A DNA stretch of 6,888 bases, taken from contig CAYZQE010000110.1 in NCBI GenBank assembly GCA_964480635.1, positions 1 to 6,888 of the forward strand, read 5' to 3'. The notes beneath the pieces are model-generated. The model searched no databases. It saw only the letters and a program-made list of their open reading frames with translations, and was not told the origin of the DNA. Origin of the DNA: CAYZQE01 sp964480635 (GTDB taxonomy: Bacteria; Pseudomonadota; Gammaproteobacteria; GCA-001735895). Within the stretch, counting starts at the first letter, position 1. Every line of letters starts with the position of its first letter. Position numbers and translations under genes: made by a program. Of the stretch, positions 1 through 6,152 are shown one piece after another.

Positions 1-63
1 GCAAGCGCAATAAAGCCAAAAAGATTTAGTTTCCTGTGAAACAGTATGTCGGTGAAGAATGAT

Positions 64-651
64 CTATATATCGCGTGAAATGCAAATGCCACTGTTGCCA
101 GCATTCAACATTGATTTCGGAAAGTTAGTGAAACACTGCCATTCAATTAAAGTGCCACTCATGACGGATTTAGGATAAAGCCACAATTGCTTGCGCTGGC
201 CAAAACTGTTATTTAATTCGATCTTAATGCGCCCATTTTTATCTAAAATAGTTTTATTAATCAAAGAGCTTTTTAGCGATTTTGGGTTGAGCTTTATGGC
301 GTGAAAGCTTTCTGGCCAAGCACCGACACGCTGATGAAATTCTGTCATTTTAGATTTGATAGCAACTAACGATGACAATACTTGTGACAATCGAGCTACT
401 AAAATAGCTTTTTGTTGCGCAGTAGAAACATGCTCTGGAAAGGCTTTAGATTTTTTTAAATCTTTATGTGAAATAAATTGGCTGGTTTTATAAGGTTTAA
501 TTTTGGTTTTACTAAGTTGTCTGGTGTTACTAGGGCAAGCATCATCGGCATAACTGATGTCACCCGATATGTTTTGGCACTTAACAATAGTGGCTGATTG
601 AACAGCCCAAGAACAACTGAGTAGAATTAAAAAGAGACTTGTTTTTATCAT
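64..651 (-). CDS. Exported protein with DUF4124-like N-terminus and pilin-like C-terminal domain
   Basis: This 195-residue protein is encoded last in the pump operon; its function is unknown. Residues 1-20 form a signal peptide (basic start, hydrophobic LFLILL core, likely cleavage near QSA|T); a lipobox reading around C13 is possible but weak. Residues 21-50 match the DUF4124 pattern, with Cys25, a Gly-Asp turn, Tyr34 and Cys39-Pro40. After a basic linker, residues about 88-192 resemble the globular part of type IV pilins: a helix, then GAWP (110-113), a strand-rich stretch, W171-x-C173 near the end and a final C190, the usual place for the pilin disulfide loop. The hydrophobic, methylated pilin N-terminal helix is absent, so it should not assemble as a normal pilin. 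Its ATG overlaps the transporter stop codon (ATGA), so translation is probably coupled; the upstream Shine-Dalgarno match is weak. The domain calls are by eye from motifs; the fold is inferred. Confidence 0.75.
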   Translation of the reverse strand: MIKTSLFLILLSCSWAVQSATIVKCQNISGDISYADDACPSNTRQLSKTKIKPYKTSQFISHKDLKKSKAFPEHVSTAQQKAILVARLSQVLSSLVAIKSKMTEFHQRVGAWPESFHAIKLNPKSLKSSLINKTILDKNGRIKIELNNSFGQRKQLWLYPKSVMSGTLIEWQCFTNFPKSMLNAGNSGICISRDI

Positions 652-3600
652 GACGTTATTGAACCTGAAGCCAGTTTAGTTTTAATGTTTAATGCAATAT
701 CTTCGTATAAGGATAAAAATGCAGGGAGAACAAACAAAATTAATAAAGTAGCGAAGCTTAATCCAAATGCAATGGATGTCGCCATAGGTATTAAAAATTG
801 AGCCTGCCGAGATGTTTCAAACAACAGCGGCGTTAAACCTGCAATGGTTGTTAAAGAAGTCAGTAAAACAGCCCTTAAGCGTTGGCAAGCAGCTTCTATT
901 AACGCTTCTTTTATCGAGGCAGCCTTGTCTTTAATTTGTTTGTAAAAGGTCACTAAAATAATCGAATCATTAACCACAATGCCCGATAAGGCAAAAAAAC
1001 CAAATAACGATAAAATGGTCATGTTCATGCCCATAAACCAATGTCCTAAAACAGCACCGGTTAAGCCTAATGGGATGGTAAGCATGACTAAAAGTGGCCA
1101 GCCATAAGATGAAAACACCCATGTTAAGACAAAGTACATTAACAATAGCGCAATATAGACGCCTAGTTTCATATCACTTAAGGTTTCTTTTTGGCTGGCG
1201 GCTCTGCCCCCCAAGCTATACTCAACACCAAATTTTTGTTCTAAGTTAGGCAATACATGCAGCTTTAAATCGCTCACAATTTCAGAAGTATTATTAACCT
1301 CTGCATCAACACTGCCAGTGACTGACACGGTTAATAATCCATCTTTATGACGCAGTGATTCAAAGCCTTGTTTGGGTGTCCAAAATGCAACCGTTTCTAA
1401 TGGCACAAGATCACCTGATGGAAGCTTAATGGGCAGCCGCGCTAAGCTGGTTAGGCTTTGTTGTTCGGCTATTGCCAGTTGCAAACGCACGTCTATTTCT
1501 TCGACACCTTGTTGAAAACGTTGTATCACAATGCCCGAATAAGCATGCCTAATTTGTTGCCCAAGGTCTTGTGTGTTTAAGCCTAAGGCAAGCCCTTCAT
1601 CGGTGAGGTCAAAAATTAACTGTTCACGACCATAAGGCAAGTCATCGTCTAAGGCGCTAACCCCCTCTATTCCCTTAAGTGCTTCTTGTAAGGATAAAGA
1701 AGCCAGCTTTAATTGGTTGGCATTGGCACCAGATAGCTTGATATTAATATCTCGACTAGAGGGGCCAACTCGACGTGAGGCAATGGTGAAATTATCAATG
1801 CCAGCAATGGGTTTAATGTGGCTATGCCATGCTTTAATAAAATCAACATTTAAGGTTTGACGGCTATCTGAGGGCAATAATTCGACATAAACAGAACCAT
1901 TGCGAGAGCCTTTAATGGCACGGCTTCTTCCGCTGGAAGAACCAAATAAAACATAATGGGTATCAATTATTTTTTCATCAAAGTCATTGATAGCTTTATT
2001 TAAGCCTTCTTCAATGTGGTCTAAAAACTGCTTAACAGTGGCTTCTGGTGTGCCAGAGACGAAACGCACATTGGCATTCACCGTGGTTGATTCGGGCGAG
2101 GGAAAAAATTGCCATGCGATTCGTCCACCGGCAAATAAACCGATGGCAAAAATGAGTAAGCCGATGGCGATAGAAATAGTGGTTATACGATGGTCTATGG
2201 CTTTAGTGACTAAAGGACGAAATAATTGTTCACGAAAATATTCGAAGGCATTATCAAGCTTGGTTCTGATTTTAGATTTTTTGTTTCTGTCTACGCCTTT
2301 AAAAGCATTTTTTAAATGTCCAGGCAATATTAAAAAGCTTTCAATTAAAGACGCAATGATAACGCTGATGATAACAATGGGAATGGCGATCATGATATTG
2401 CCCATTCTGCCCCCTATCAACATGAGGGGTAAAAACGCCGCGATAGTGGTTAAGGATGATGCCATAACAGGTGCGAGCATTCGCCGCGCACCACCTTCAG
2501 AGGCTAATAGGGGGTCTTCACCTTGGTCGAAATGAGCTTGAGCATCTTCGCCAACCACAATGGCATCGTCAACAATAATACCTAGCGCCATAATCAGTGC
2601 AAATAAGCTGATCATATTAATGCTGCCGCCCACCGCATATAAAACAGCTAAGGTAGCCATAAATGAAACGGGTATGCCAACAGCCACCCAAAATGCGACA
2701 CGGCTGGATAAAAATAAATACAAAATGAGTAAGACAAGCACTAAGCCGCCCGCGCCATTTTTAAGTAATAAAGTAATGCGGTCTCTAATTAACTGCCAAC
2801 GTTCATTAAACACCTTAATGTGAACGGTGGGTGGCAAAATGGGTTTAGTATCATCCACCCATTGCTGCAAAATTTTGGCGGCGTCTAAAGAATCCCCGCT
2901 TTCATTTCGACGCAATGCTAAAACGACCGACAGTTGATTGTTACTTCGAATAGACGTTTGCCCAGGGTCAACGTTCAATTGAACGTCGGCGATATCACCC
3001 AGTTTAAGATATTGGTTATGCTCTGAAACAATAGAAATTTGTTTAAAATCTTCAGCCGAGCGGGCTTTGTTTAAACTGCGTAATTCTCTAGTGGCATCAT
3101 TTTCACCAATTAATCCTGCGGGCACATCTTGGCTAGCAAGGTTAATTTTTTGTCCTAATTGTGCCCAACTTAAACCCAGTCGTTGCATCTGTTCTGACGA
3201 CACTGAGATGCTTAATTTTTGCTTGGGCAAACCAATAATGTCAATTTTATCTATGCCGCGATCTAACAATTGGCTTTCAAACTGCCTTGCAATGGTGCGC
3301 AGTTCAGCTAAATTATTGACATCATTATTGCTATTAATTTTAATTAATAAGCGGGCGACCGACTCATAGCGAATGGCTTGAGTCACAATAGGTTTTATCG
3401 CATCCACAGGTAAGTTTTTAAAGCCTTCAACGGCTTTTTTAACCTGTTCTAACGCTTTGCTAATGTCAACGTCATCTTCAAAGTTTAAAGTAATACCCGA
3501 GATGCTAGGAGCGGATGAAGAGCTGATTTCATCTAAAAAATCAATGGCCTTTAAGCGCTGCTCTAAAGGAATTGTGATTGCCGACTGGATATCTTCAGCA

Positions 3601-3773
3601 CTGGCGCCAGCCCAAGTGGTGCTGATGCTAATAACATCGAGTTCAAAGTTAGGAAAAAAGAGAACTTGGTGTTTTTTGAGCGCTAACAGCCCAACAATAA
3701 TCATCATCATCATTAACAGATTAGAAGCAACCCGATGATTAGCAAAGAGACTGATTAAGTCATTATTTTTCAC
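648..3773 (-). CDS. RND-family (AcrB/HAE1-like) efflux transporter, inner-membrane permease
   Basis: This full-length 1041-residue RND permease is a proton-driven exporter that works as a trimer with the adaptor encoded just upstream. Its substrate cannot be told from sequence. The family plan is visible: TM1 (about 15-34), a large periplasmic loop (35-335), TM2-TM6 (about 338-485), TM7 (about 530-552), a second periplasmic loop (553-865), and TM8-TM12 (about 868-1022). TM4 carries the proton-relay pair Asp402-Asp403 in GIIVDDAIVVGE. The AcrB TM10 lysine position is Asn935 in GIVVNDSIILV, a variant common in one branch of the family. The start is a GTG at 3773; an AAAGGT Shine-Dalgarno lies 8 bases ahead of it, and the adaptor stop lies 11 bases inside the gene, which points to translational coupling. 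TM1 includes four consecutive Met codons (residues 21-24). The RND family assignment is firm; drug versus metal or other export is open, and the sequence favours the HAE1-like side. Confidence 0.96.
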   Translation of the reverse strand: MKNNDLISLFANHRVASNLLMMMMIIVGLLALKKHQVLFFPNFELDVISISTTWAGASAEDIQSAITIPLEQRLKAIDFLDEISSSSAPSISGITLNFEDDVDISKALEQVKKAVEGFKNLPVDAIKPIVTQAIRYESVARLLIKINSNNDVNNLAELRTIARQFESQLLDRGIDKIDIIGLPKQKLSISVSSEQMQRLGLSWAQLGQKINLASQDVPAGLIGENDATRELRSLNKARSAEDFKQISIVSEHNQYLKLGDIADVQLNVDPGQTSIRSNNQLSVVLALRRNESGDSLDAAKILQQWVDDTKPILPPTVHIKVFNERWQLIRDRITLLLKNGAGGLVLVLLILYLFLSSRVAFWVAVGIPVSFMATLAVLYAVGGSINMISLFALIMALGIIVDDAIVVGEDAQAHFDQGEDPLLASEGGARRMLAPVMASSLTTIAAFLPLMLIGGRMGNIMIAIPIVIISVIIASLIESFLILPGHLKNAFKGVDRNKKSKIRTKLDNAFEYFREQLFRPLVTKAIDHRITTISIAIGLLIFAIGLFAGGRIAWQFFPSPESTTVNANVRFVSGTPEATVKQFLDHIEEGLNKAINDFDEKIIDTHYVLFGSSSGRSRAIKGSRNGSVYVELLPSDSRQTLNVDFIKAWHSHIKPIAGIDNFTIASRRVGPSSRDINIKLSGANANQLKLASLSLQEALKGIEGVSALDDDLPYGREQLIFDLTDEGLALGLNTQDLGQQIRHAYSGIVIQRFQQGVEEIDVRLQLAIAEQQSLTSLARLPIKLPSGDLVPLETVAFWTPKQGFESLRHKDGLLTVSVTGSVDAEVNNTSEIVSDLKLHVLPNLEQKFGVEYSLGGRAASQKETLSDMKLGVYIALLLMYFVLTWVFSSYGWPLLVMLTIPLGLTGAVLGHWFMGMNMTILSLFGFFALSGIVVNDSIILVTFYKQIKDKAASIKEALIEAACQRLRAVLLTSLTTIAGLTPLLFETSRQAQFLIPMATSIAFGLSFATLLILFVLPAFLSLYEDIALNIKTKLASGSITS

Positions 3774-5004
3774 TGGTTTTAACCTTTAGACCAGTAATCG
3801 CATTGGGTAAGTGAGTAATGACGATATGATCGTCATTACTTAAATCAGGATGACGAATGAGTACATGCTGAACGCCAAACGGGTCTTTAAAGTGCCCAAC
3901 GGTTTCGATGTCTAAACCTTGTAGACGCTCATTTTTTAACAAATAAATACGTGCAGTGCCATACAGGGCTTGTAAGGGAAGTTTGACCACGTTTTTTTGT
4001 TCGGCTCTTTTAACGTCAAGCTTTAAAAAGTTTCCGACCATTAAAAACTGTTGCCCATCGGACACGCTAAAATAAACCTCAATGCCATTAGCGGAGGCTT
4101 GCCCTGCAACACGGTCTAGTTGCATGGTTATGACGTGCTTACCTATTGAAGCGTGGGCTTTAATAGGTATTTTATTGCGTAACATGAGTTGAATTTCTTG
4201 TTGAAAACGAGCAGGTATTCTTGTTTTTGCTTCAAGCTGTTGGGTGGGATACAGTGTCATAAGTTTTTCAGCCGATTTAACACGGTTGCCTTGAGCCGTA
4301 TCAACACTCATCACTGTGCCATCAAAATTTGCGCTCACAATACTGCGCTCTAATGCCAAATTGGCTTGAGCTAATTTGGCATTAGAGCGCATTAACTTAG
4401 CGTCTAATTGCTGTTTTTTAGGCGTGTATTGAGAAACCTCGGTCGCCTTATTAAGAACTGATAGTTGCTGTTTGGCTAAGGCACTTTTAACATCGGTTAA
4501 TGCACTATCAGAACCCAATCCACGTTGTTGTAAGCGTTTTACTCGGCTTAACTCAGATTGGCTAAGGGCCAATAAATTTTCTTCTAAGGCTAAGGCTTTT
4601 TGGTTGGTGTCTTGTTTTAAAGTCAGTTCTAACAGCTGCGCATTGATATCTAACACATCTGCTTTTGCCTGCTTAACCGAAATCACAAAATCTTGTTGCT
4701 CTAAGCGCAGTAAAATATCACCTTGTTTTACTTTAGAACCAGGTTTAACGAAGACCGATTCGACAATGCCAGCAGCAGGTGCCGAAGCCGTGTGTAAAGA
4801 GGGTGACTCGATAGTCGCAAACAGGGTTAAGTCAGGCGCTACATTGTCTAAAGATGCATTGATGGTATCTACGAGCCATATTTTTTCTTGTGTTTGTGGT
4901 TTTTTACGCTCAGATTTAGTAGATTTTAAATAGTTAAAGCTACCAATTGCTAGTGCAATAATTAAAATGGGTAAAATTATTTTAAGAAAAGAATTTGATT
5001 TCAT
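3763..5004 (-). CDS. Periplasmic adaptor (membrane-fusion protein) of an RND efflux pump
   Basis: This 413-residue adaptor would link the RND permease to an outer-membrane channel. An N-terminal hydrophobic segment (about 7-25) after a Lys-containing start acts as a membrane anchor or uncleaved signal; no lipobox is seen. The first lipoyl half is about 74-102 (APAAGIVESV, then PGSKVKQGD). A long alpha-hairpin rich in Ala, Leu, Gln and Lys covers about 104-215. The second lipoyl half (about 216-252) begins LALERSIVSANFDGTV, which matches the family pattern LxLERTxIxAPFDGxV. The beta-barrel and membrane-proximal domains follow to the C-terminus. It is the first gene of the operon and overlaps the transporter by 11 bases. 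The ATG at 5004 is the only ATG in this open frame, although the sequence before it shows no good Shine-Dalgarno. The coding DNA contains three strong inverted repeats, listed separately. No TolC-like gene is present in the window. Confidence 0.95.
   Translation of the reverse strand: MKSNSFLKIILPILIIALAIGSFNYLKSTKSERKKPQTQEKIWLVDTINASLDNVAPDLTLFATIESPSLHTASAPAAGIVESVFVKPGSKVKQGDILLRLEQQDFVISVKQAKADVLDINAQLLELTLKQDTNQKALALEENLLALSQSELSRVKRLQQRGLGSDSALTDVKSALAKQQLSVLNKATEVSQYTPKKQQLDAKLMRSNAKLAQANLALERSIVSANFDGTVMSVDTAQGNRVKSAEKLMTLYPTQQLEAKTRIPARFQQEIQLMLRNKIPIKAHASIGKHVITMQLDRVAGQASANGIEVYFSVSDGQQFLMVGNFLKLDVKRAEQKNVVKLPLQALYGTARIYLLKNERLQGLDIETVGHFKDPFGVQHVLIRHPDLSNDDHIVITHLPNAITGLKVKTSEK
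3772..3795 (-). promoter_or_regulatory. RBS hairpin at the transporter GTG start
   Basis: In the minus-strand transcript, ACUGGU (plus 3795-3790) can pair with ACCAGU (plus 3777-3772). The 12-base loop displays the AAAGGU Shine-Dalgarno (plus 3787-3782), and the 3' arm takes in the first two bases of the GUG start. A ribosome finishing the adaptor gene, whose stop is at 3763-3765, would melt this stem, which fits coupled translation. The pairing is read directly from sequence; any regulatory effect is inferred, and six base pairs can arise by chance. Confidence 0.4.
3814..3840. repeat. 12-bp perfect inverted repeat with 3-base loop, inside adaptor gene
   Basis: AGTAATGACGAT (3814-3825) and its exact complement ATCGTCATTACT (3829-3840) flank ATG at 3826-3828. 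On the coding strand the hairpin covers exactly nine in-frame codons, S389 to T397 of the adaptor, and ends 40 bases before the transporter start codon. No T-run follows on either strand, so it does not look like an intrinsic terminator. A further AGTAAT at 3793-3798 could compete for the same ATTACT arm. Confidence 0.85.
4140..4169. repeat. Interrupted inverted repeat (8+4 bp), inside adaptor gene
   Basis: TACCTATT (4140-4147) pairs with AATAGGTA (4162-4169). After one mismatch, AAGC (4149-4152) pairs with GCTT (4157-4160) around a 4-base GTGG loop, so 12 of 13 positions pair. It lies in the codons for adaptor residues I279-K289, in the beta-barrel region. It is the weakest of the three hairpins in this gene and could be chance. 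Confidence 0.6.
4344..4391. repeat. 19-bp perfect inverted repeat (48-base near-palindrome), inside adaptor gene
   Basis: TGCGCTCTAATGCCAAATT (4344-4362) has its exact reverse complement at 4373-4391. The 10-base centre (4363-4372) pairs again at three positions after a single mismatch, leaving a two-base tip, so 22 of 23 positions pair. It lies wholly inside the adaptor frame, in codons M205-S221, where the alpha-hairpin returns into the second lipoyl half. The frame is intact and the encoded LALERS motif is normal for the family, so it is not an obvious insertion. No second copy was seen in this window. No T-run follows, so it is unlikely to be an intrinsic terminator. Confidence 0.95.
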
Positions 5005-5082
5005 TATGGGTATAAATACTAATATTTTTATAGCTTAAAATTATGTAAAATTAAGTTATCTATTATGCAACAAGGAACCAAT
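5005..5082. promoter_or_regulatory. Divergent control region between pump operon and thioredoxin-like gene
   Basis: These 78 A+T-rich bases separate the two divergent starts and must hold both promoters unless transcription enters from outside. For the minus operon, a TATAAA (reading leftward, plus positions 5032-5027) could serve as a -10, with only a weak TTAATT-like -35. For the plus gene, TATTAT at 5061-5066 is a possible -10 without a convincing -35. TAAAATTA occurs twice, 10 bases apart (5036-5043 and 5046-5053), bounded by CTTAA/TTAAG (5034-5038 / 5051-5055), and could be an operator. In sequence this A+T-rich the individual hexamers are weak evidence. No regulator gene is present in the window. 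Confidence 0.45.
5072..5077 (+). promoter_or_regulatory. Ribosome binding site that sets the thioredoxin-like start at 5083
   Basis: AAGGAA lies 5 bases ahead of the ATG at 5083. The earlier in-frame ATG at 5065 has only A/T-rich sequence ahead of it and would add six polar residues before the signal peptide. The 5083 start is therefore preferred. Confidence 0.8.
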
Positions 5083-6099
5083 ATGACACGATTTATTTTT
5101 GTAATTATGAGTAGTTTAATGCTATTTAGTTCGCCTTTGGCGTTTGCTCAGCAAGGGGCAGTAACAGGCGGTATTCATTTTGACATCCCTGATTGGTTCA
5201 AAACATCATTTTTAGAAATAGCAGAAGATGTAGAAGAGGCCAATGATGAAGGCAAGCACGTTATGTTGTTTATGCACCTTAATGGCTGCCCTTATTGCGA
5301 TAAAATGGTCAATGAAAACTTTGCGGATGATGCTTTAAAGCCGTATTTAATAAAACACTTTGATAGTATTGCATTAAACATTCAAGGTGATCGTGAAATT
5401 GAGTTTAATGAAGAAGTGAGCACCACAGAGCGTGCGTTAGCTCAGTTATTAAACGTGCAATACACACCGACTATTCTTTTTTTAAACAGTGATAATAAAA
5501 CAGTGTTGCGTTTAAATGGCTATCGCTCGCCCGAAACGGTTAAGCATGCTTTAGAGTTTGTGCAGACAAAAGCATACCTTAAAACATCGTTTAACCAATT
5601 TAAAAATAAGCGTAGTCAGCGTGCTAACTATCAATTGTCTGCCTCTTCATTATATTCAAGCACTACAGATTTTAGCAACATAACAACACCAGTTGCTATT
5701 ATGTTTGAAGATGTGAATTGTGATGAATGCGCTACATTTCAAAAGGATATTTTAGCTCGCCCAGAAATACAAGAGCAGTTTAAACGTTATACTTTTGTAC
5801 GTTTAGATGCCTTATCTGATGATGTGCTGACTGACTTTAATGGCCATAAAACAACGGCAAAACAGTGGGCTGAATCGTTAAAAATGAGTTACCGCCCCGG
5901 CATTGTGTTGTTTGATGAGCAGCAAGAAACTGGGCGAATTGAATCTATGTTATATCCCTTTCATTTTGAAAGTGTGTTGCGTTATGGTCTAGATAAAAGT
6001 TATAAAAGTTATGCCAGTTATCTAGACCTTATGGGCGTGCGCATTGAGCAATTAACTCAACAAGGTATTAATGTAAATATTGGTGTGATGGCTTTTTAG
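5083..6099 (+). CDS. Exported tandem thioredoxin-fold protein (SoxW-like), two CxxC motifs
   Basis: This 338-residue periplasmic protein probably acts as a thiol-disulfide oxidoreductase. An ATG at 5065 is in frame, but the ATG at 5083 is preferred: AAGGAA lies 5 bases ahead of it, and the protein then opens with a classic signal peptide (Arg3, hydrophobic 4-18, cleavage near AFA22|QQ). The first thioredoxin-like half (about 45-165) has the active-site pair Cys69-Pro-Tyr-Cys72 in a GCPYC motif and a cis-proline at Pro129 (YTPT). The second half (about 190-300) has Cys213-Asp-Glu-Cys216 and a cis-proline candidate at Pro272 (YRPG), so both halves keep the redox geometry. The C-terminus (about 300-338) carries a tandem Lys-Ser-Tyr repeat and a QGINVNIG tail. 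SoxW-like proteins belong to this broad group, but no sox genes are visible here and the partner is unknown. It is transcribed divergently from the pump operon, and no link between the two is shown beyond adjacency. Confidence 0.85.
   Translation: MTRFIFVIMSSLMLFSSPLAFAQQGAVTGGIHFDIPDWFKTSFLEIAEDVEEANDEGKHVMLFMHLNGCPYCDKMVNENFADDALKPYLIKHFDSIALNIQGDREIEFNEEVSTTERALAQLLNVQYTPTILFLNSDNKTVLRLNGYRSPETVKHALEFVQTKAYLKTSFNQFKNKRSQRANYQLSASSLYSSTTDFSNITTPVAIMFEDVNCDECATFQKDILARPEIQEQFKRYTFVRLDALSDDVLTDFNGHKTTAKQWAESLKMSYRPGIVLFDEQQETGRIESMLYPFHFESVLRYGLDKSYKSYASYLDLMGVRIEQLTQQGINVNIGVMAF
5986..6028. repeat. 11-bp inverted repeat enclosing tandem 9-base repeats, inside thioredoxin-like gene
   Basis: GGTCTAGATAA (5986-5996) and TTATCTAGACC (6018-6028) are exact reverse complements with a 21-base loop. 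Between and overlapping the arms are tandem 9-base units: TAAAAGTTA at 5994-6002 and again at 6003-6011, then a degenerate third copy, TGCCAGTTA (6012-6020). They encode Lys-Ser-Tyr, Lys-Ser-Tyr, Ala-Ser-Tyr (residues 305-313) near the protein's C-terminus. The reading frame is intact. Confidence 0.8.
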
Positions 6100-6152
6100 C
6101 AAGTTCAAAATTATTGGATTTAATCAGAGATTTCTTAAAGTAGTTTTTTTGA
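6100..6152. other. Convergent intergenic gap without a clear terminator
   Basis: This 53-base A+T-rich gap lies between the stops of the thioredoxin-like and EAL genes. TTAATCA (6120-6126) pairs with TGATTAA (6150-6156) across a 23-base loop holding a seven-T run, and TTGGATT (6114-6120) matches AATCCAA (6174-6180). Neither has the compact G+C-rich stem of an intrinsic terminator, so the way transcription ends here cannot be read from the sequence. Confidence 0.5.

Noticed and set aside
29..42. Small hairpin GTTTC/GAAAC downstream of the pump operon, possible terminator
   Set aside because: The stem has only 5 bp with two G-C pairs, and the T-rich stretch on the minus strand starts several bases after it; too weak to call.
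1..63. Possible end or start of another gene at the left edge
   Set aside because: Short open stretches exist on both strands, but none has a supported start, ribosome site or recognisable product in 63 bases.
1290..1338. 10-bp inverted repeat ATTATTAACC/GGTTAATAAT with a 29-base loop in the transporter gene
   Set aside because: The arms are A+T-rich and the loop is long; a match like this is plausible by chance.
2971..2986. 16-base perfect palindrome ACGTTCAATTGAACGT in the transporter gene
   Set aside because: Loopless palindromes do not form good RNA hairpins, and one of this size is only mildly unexpected in this length of sequence; no context supports a site.
3420..3440. Terminator-like stem AAAGCC/GGCTTT plus T-run on the plus strand
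   Set aside because: It lies antisense inside the transporter gene, where no plus-strand transcript is supported; the codons are ordinary Lys/Ala/Phe codons and a 6-bp stem is expected by chance.
3702..3713. Run of four ATG codons (minus strand) in TM1 of the transporter
   Set aside because: Trinucleotide repeat change would not shift the frame, and Met-rich TM1 segments are unremarkable; not a phase-variation tract.
1987..3738. Several plus-strand open frames opposite the transporter gene
   Set aside because: They lie antisense to a firmly identified RND gene, have low-complexity unrecognisable products and no good ribosome sites; they are shadow frames. The same holds for 4472-4933 and 6532-6720.
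5065..5082. Upstream in-frame ATG as the start of the thioredoxin-like protein
   Set aside because: It has no Shine-Dalgarno and would put polar residues ahead of the signal peptide; the ATG at 5083 has AAGGAA at ideal spacing.
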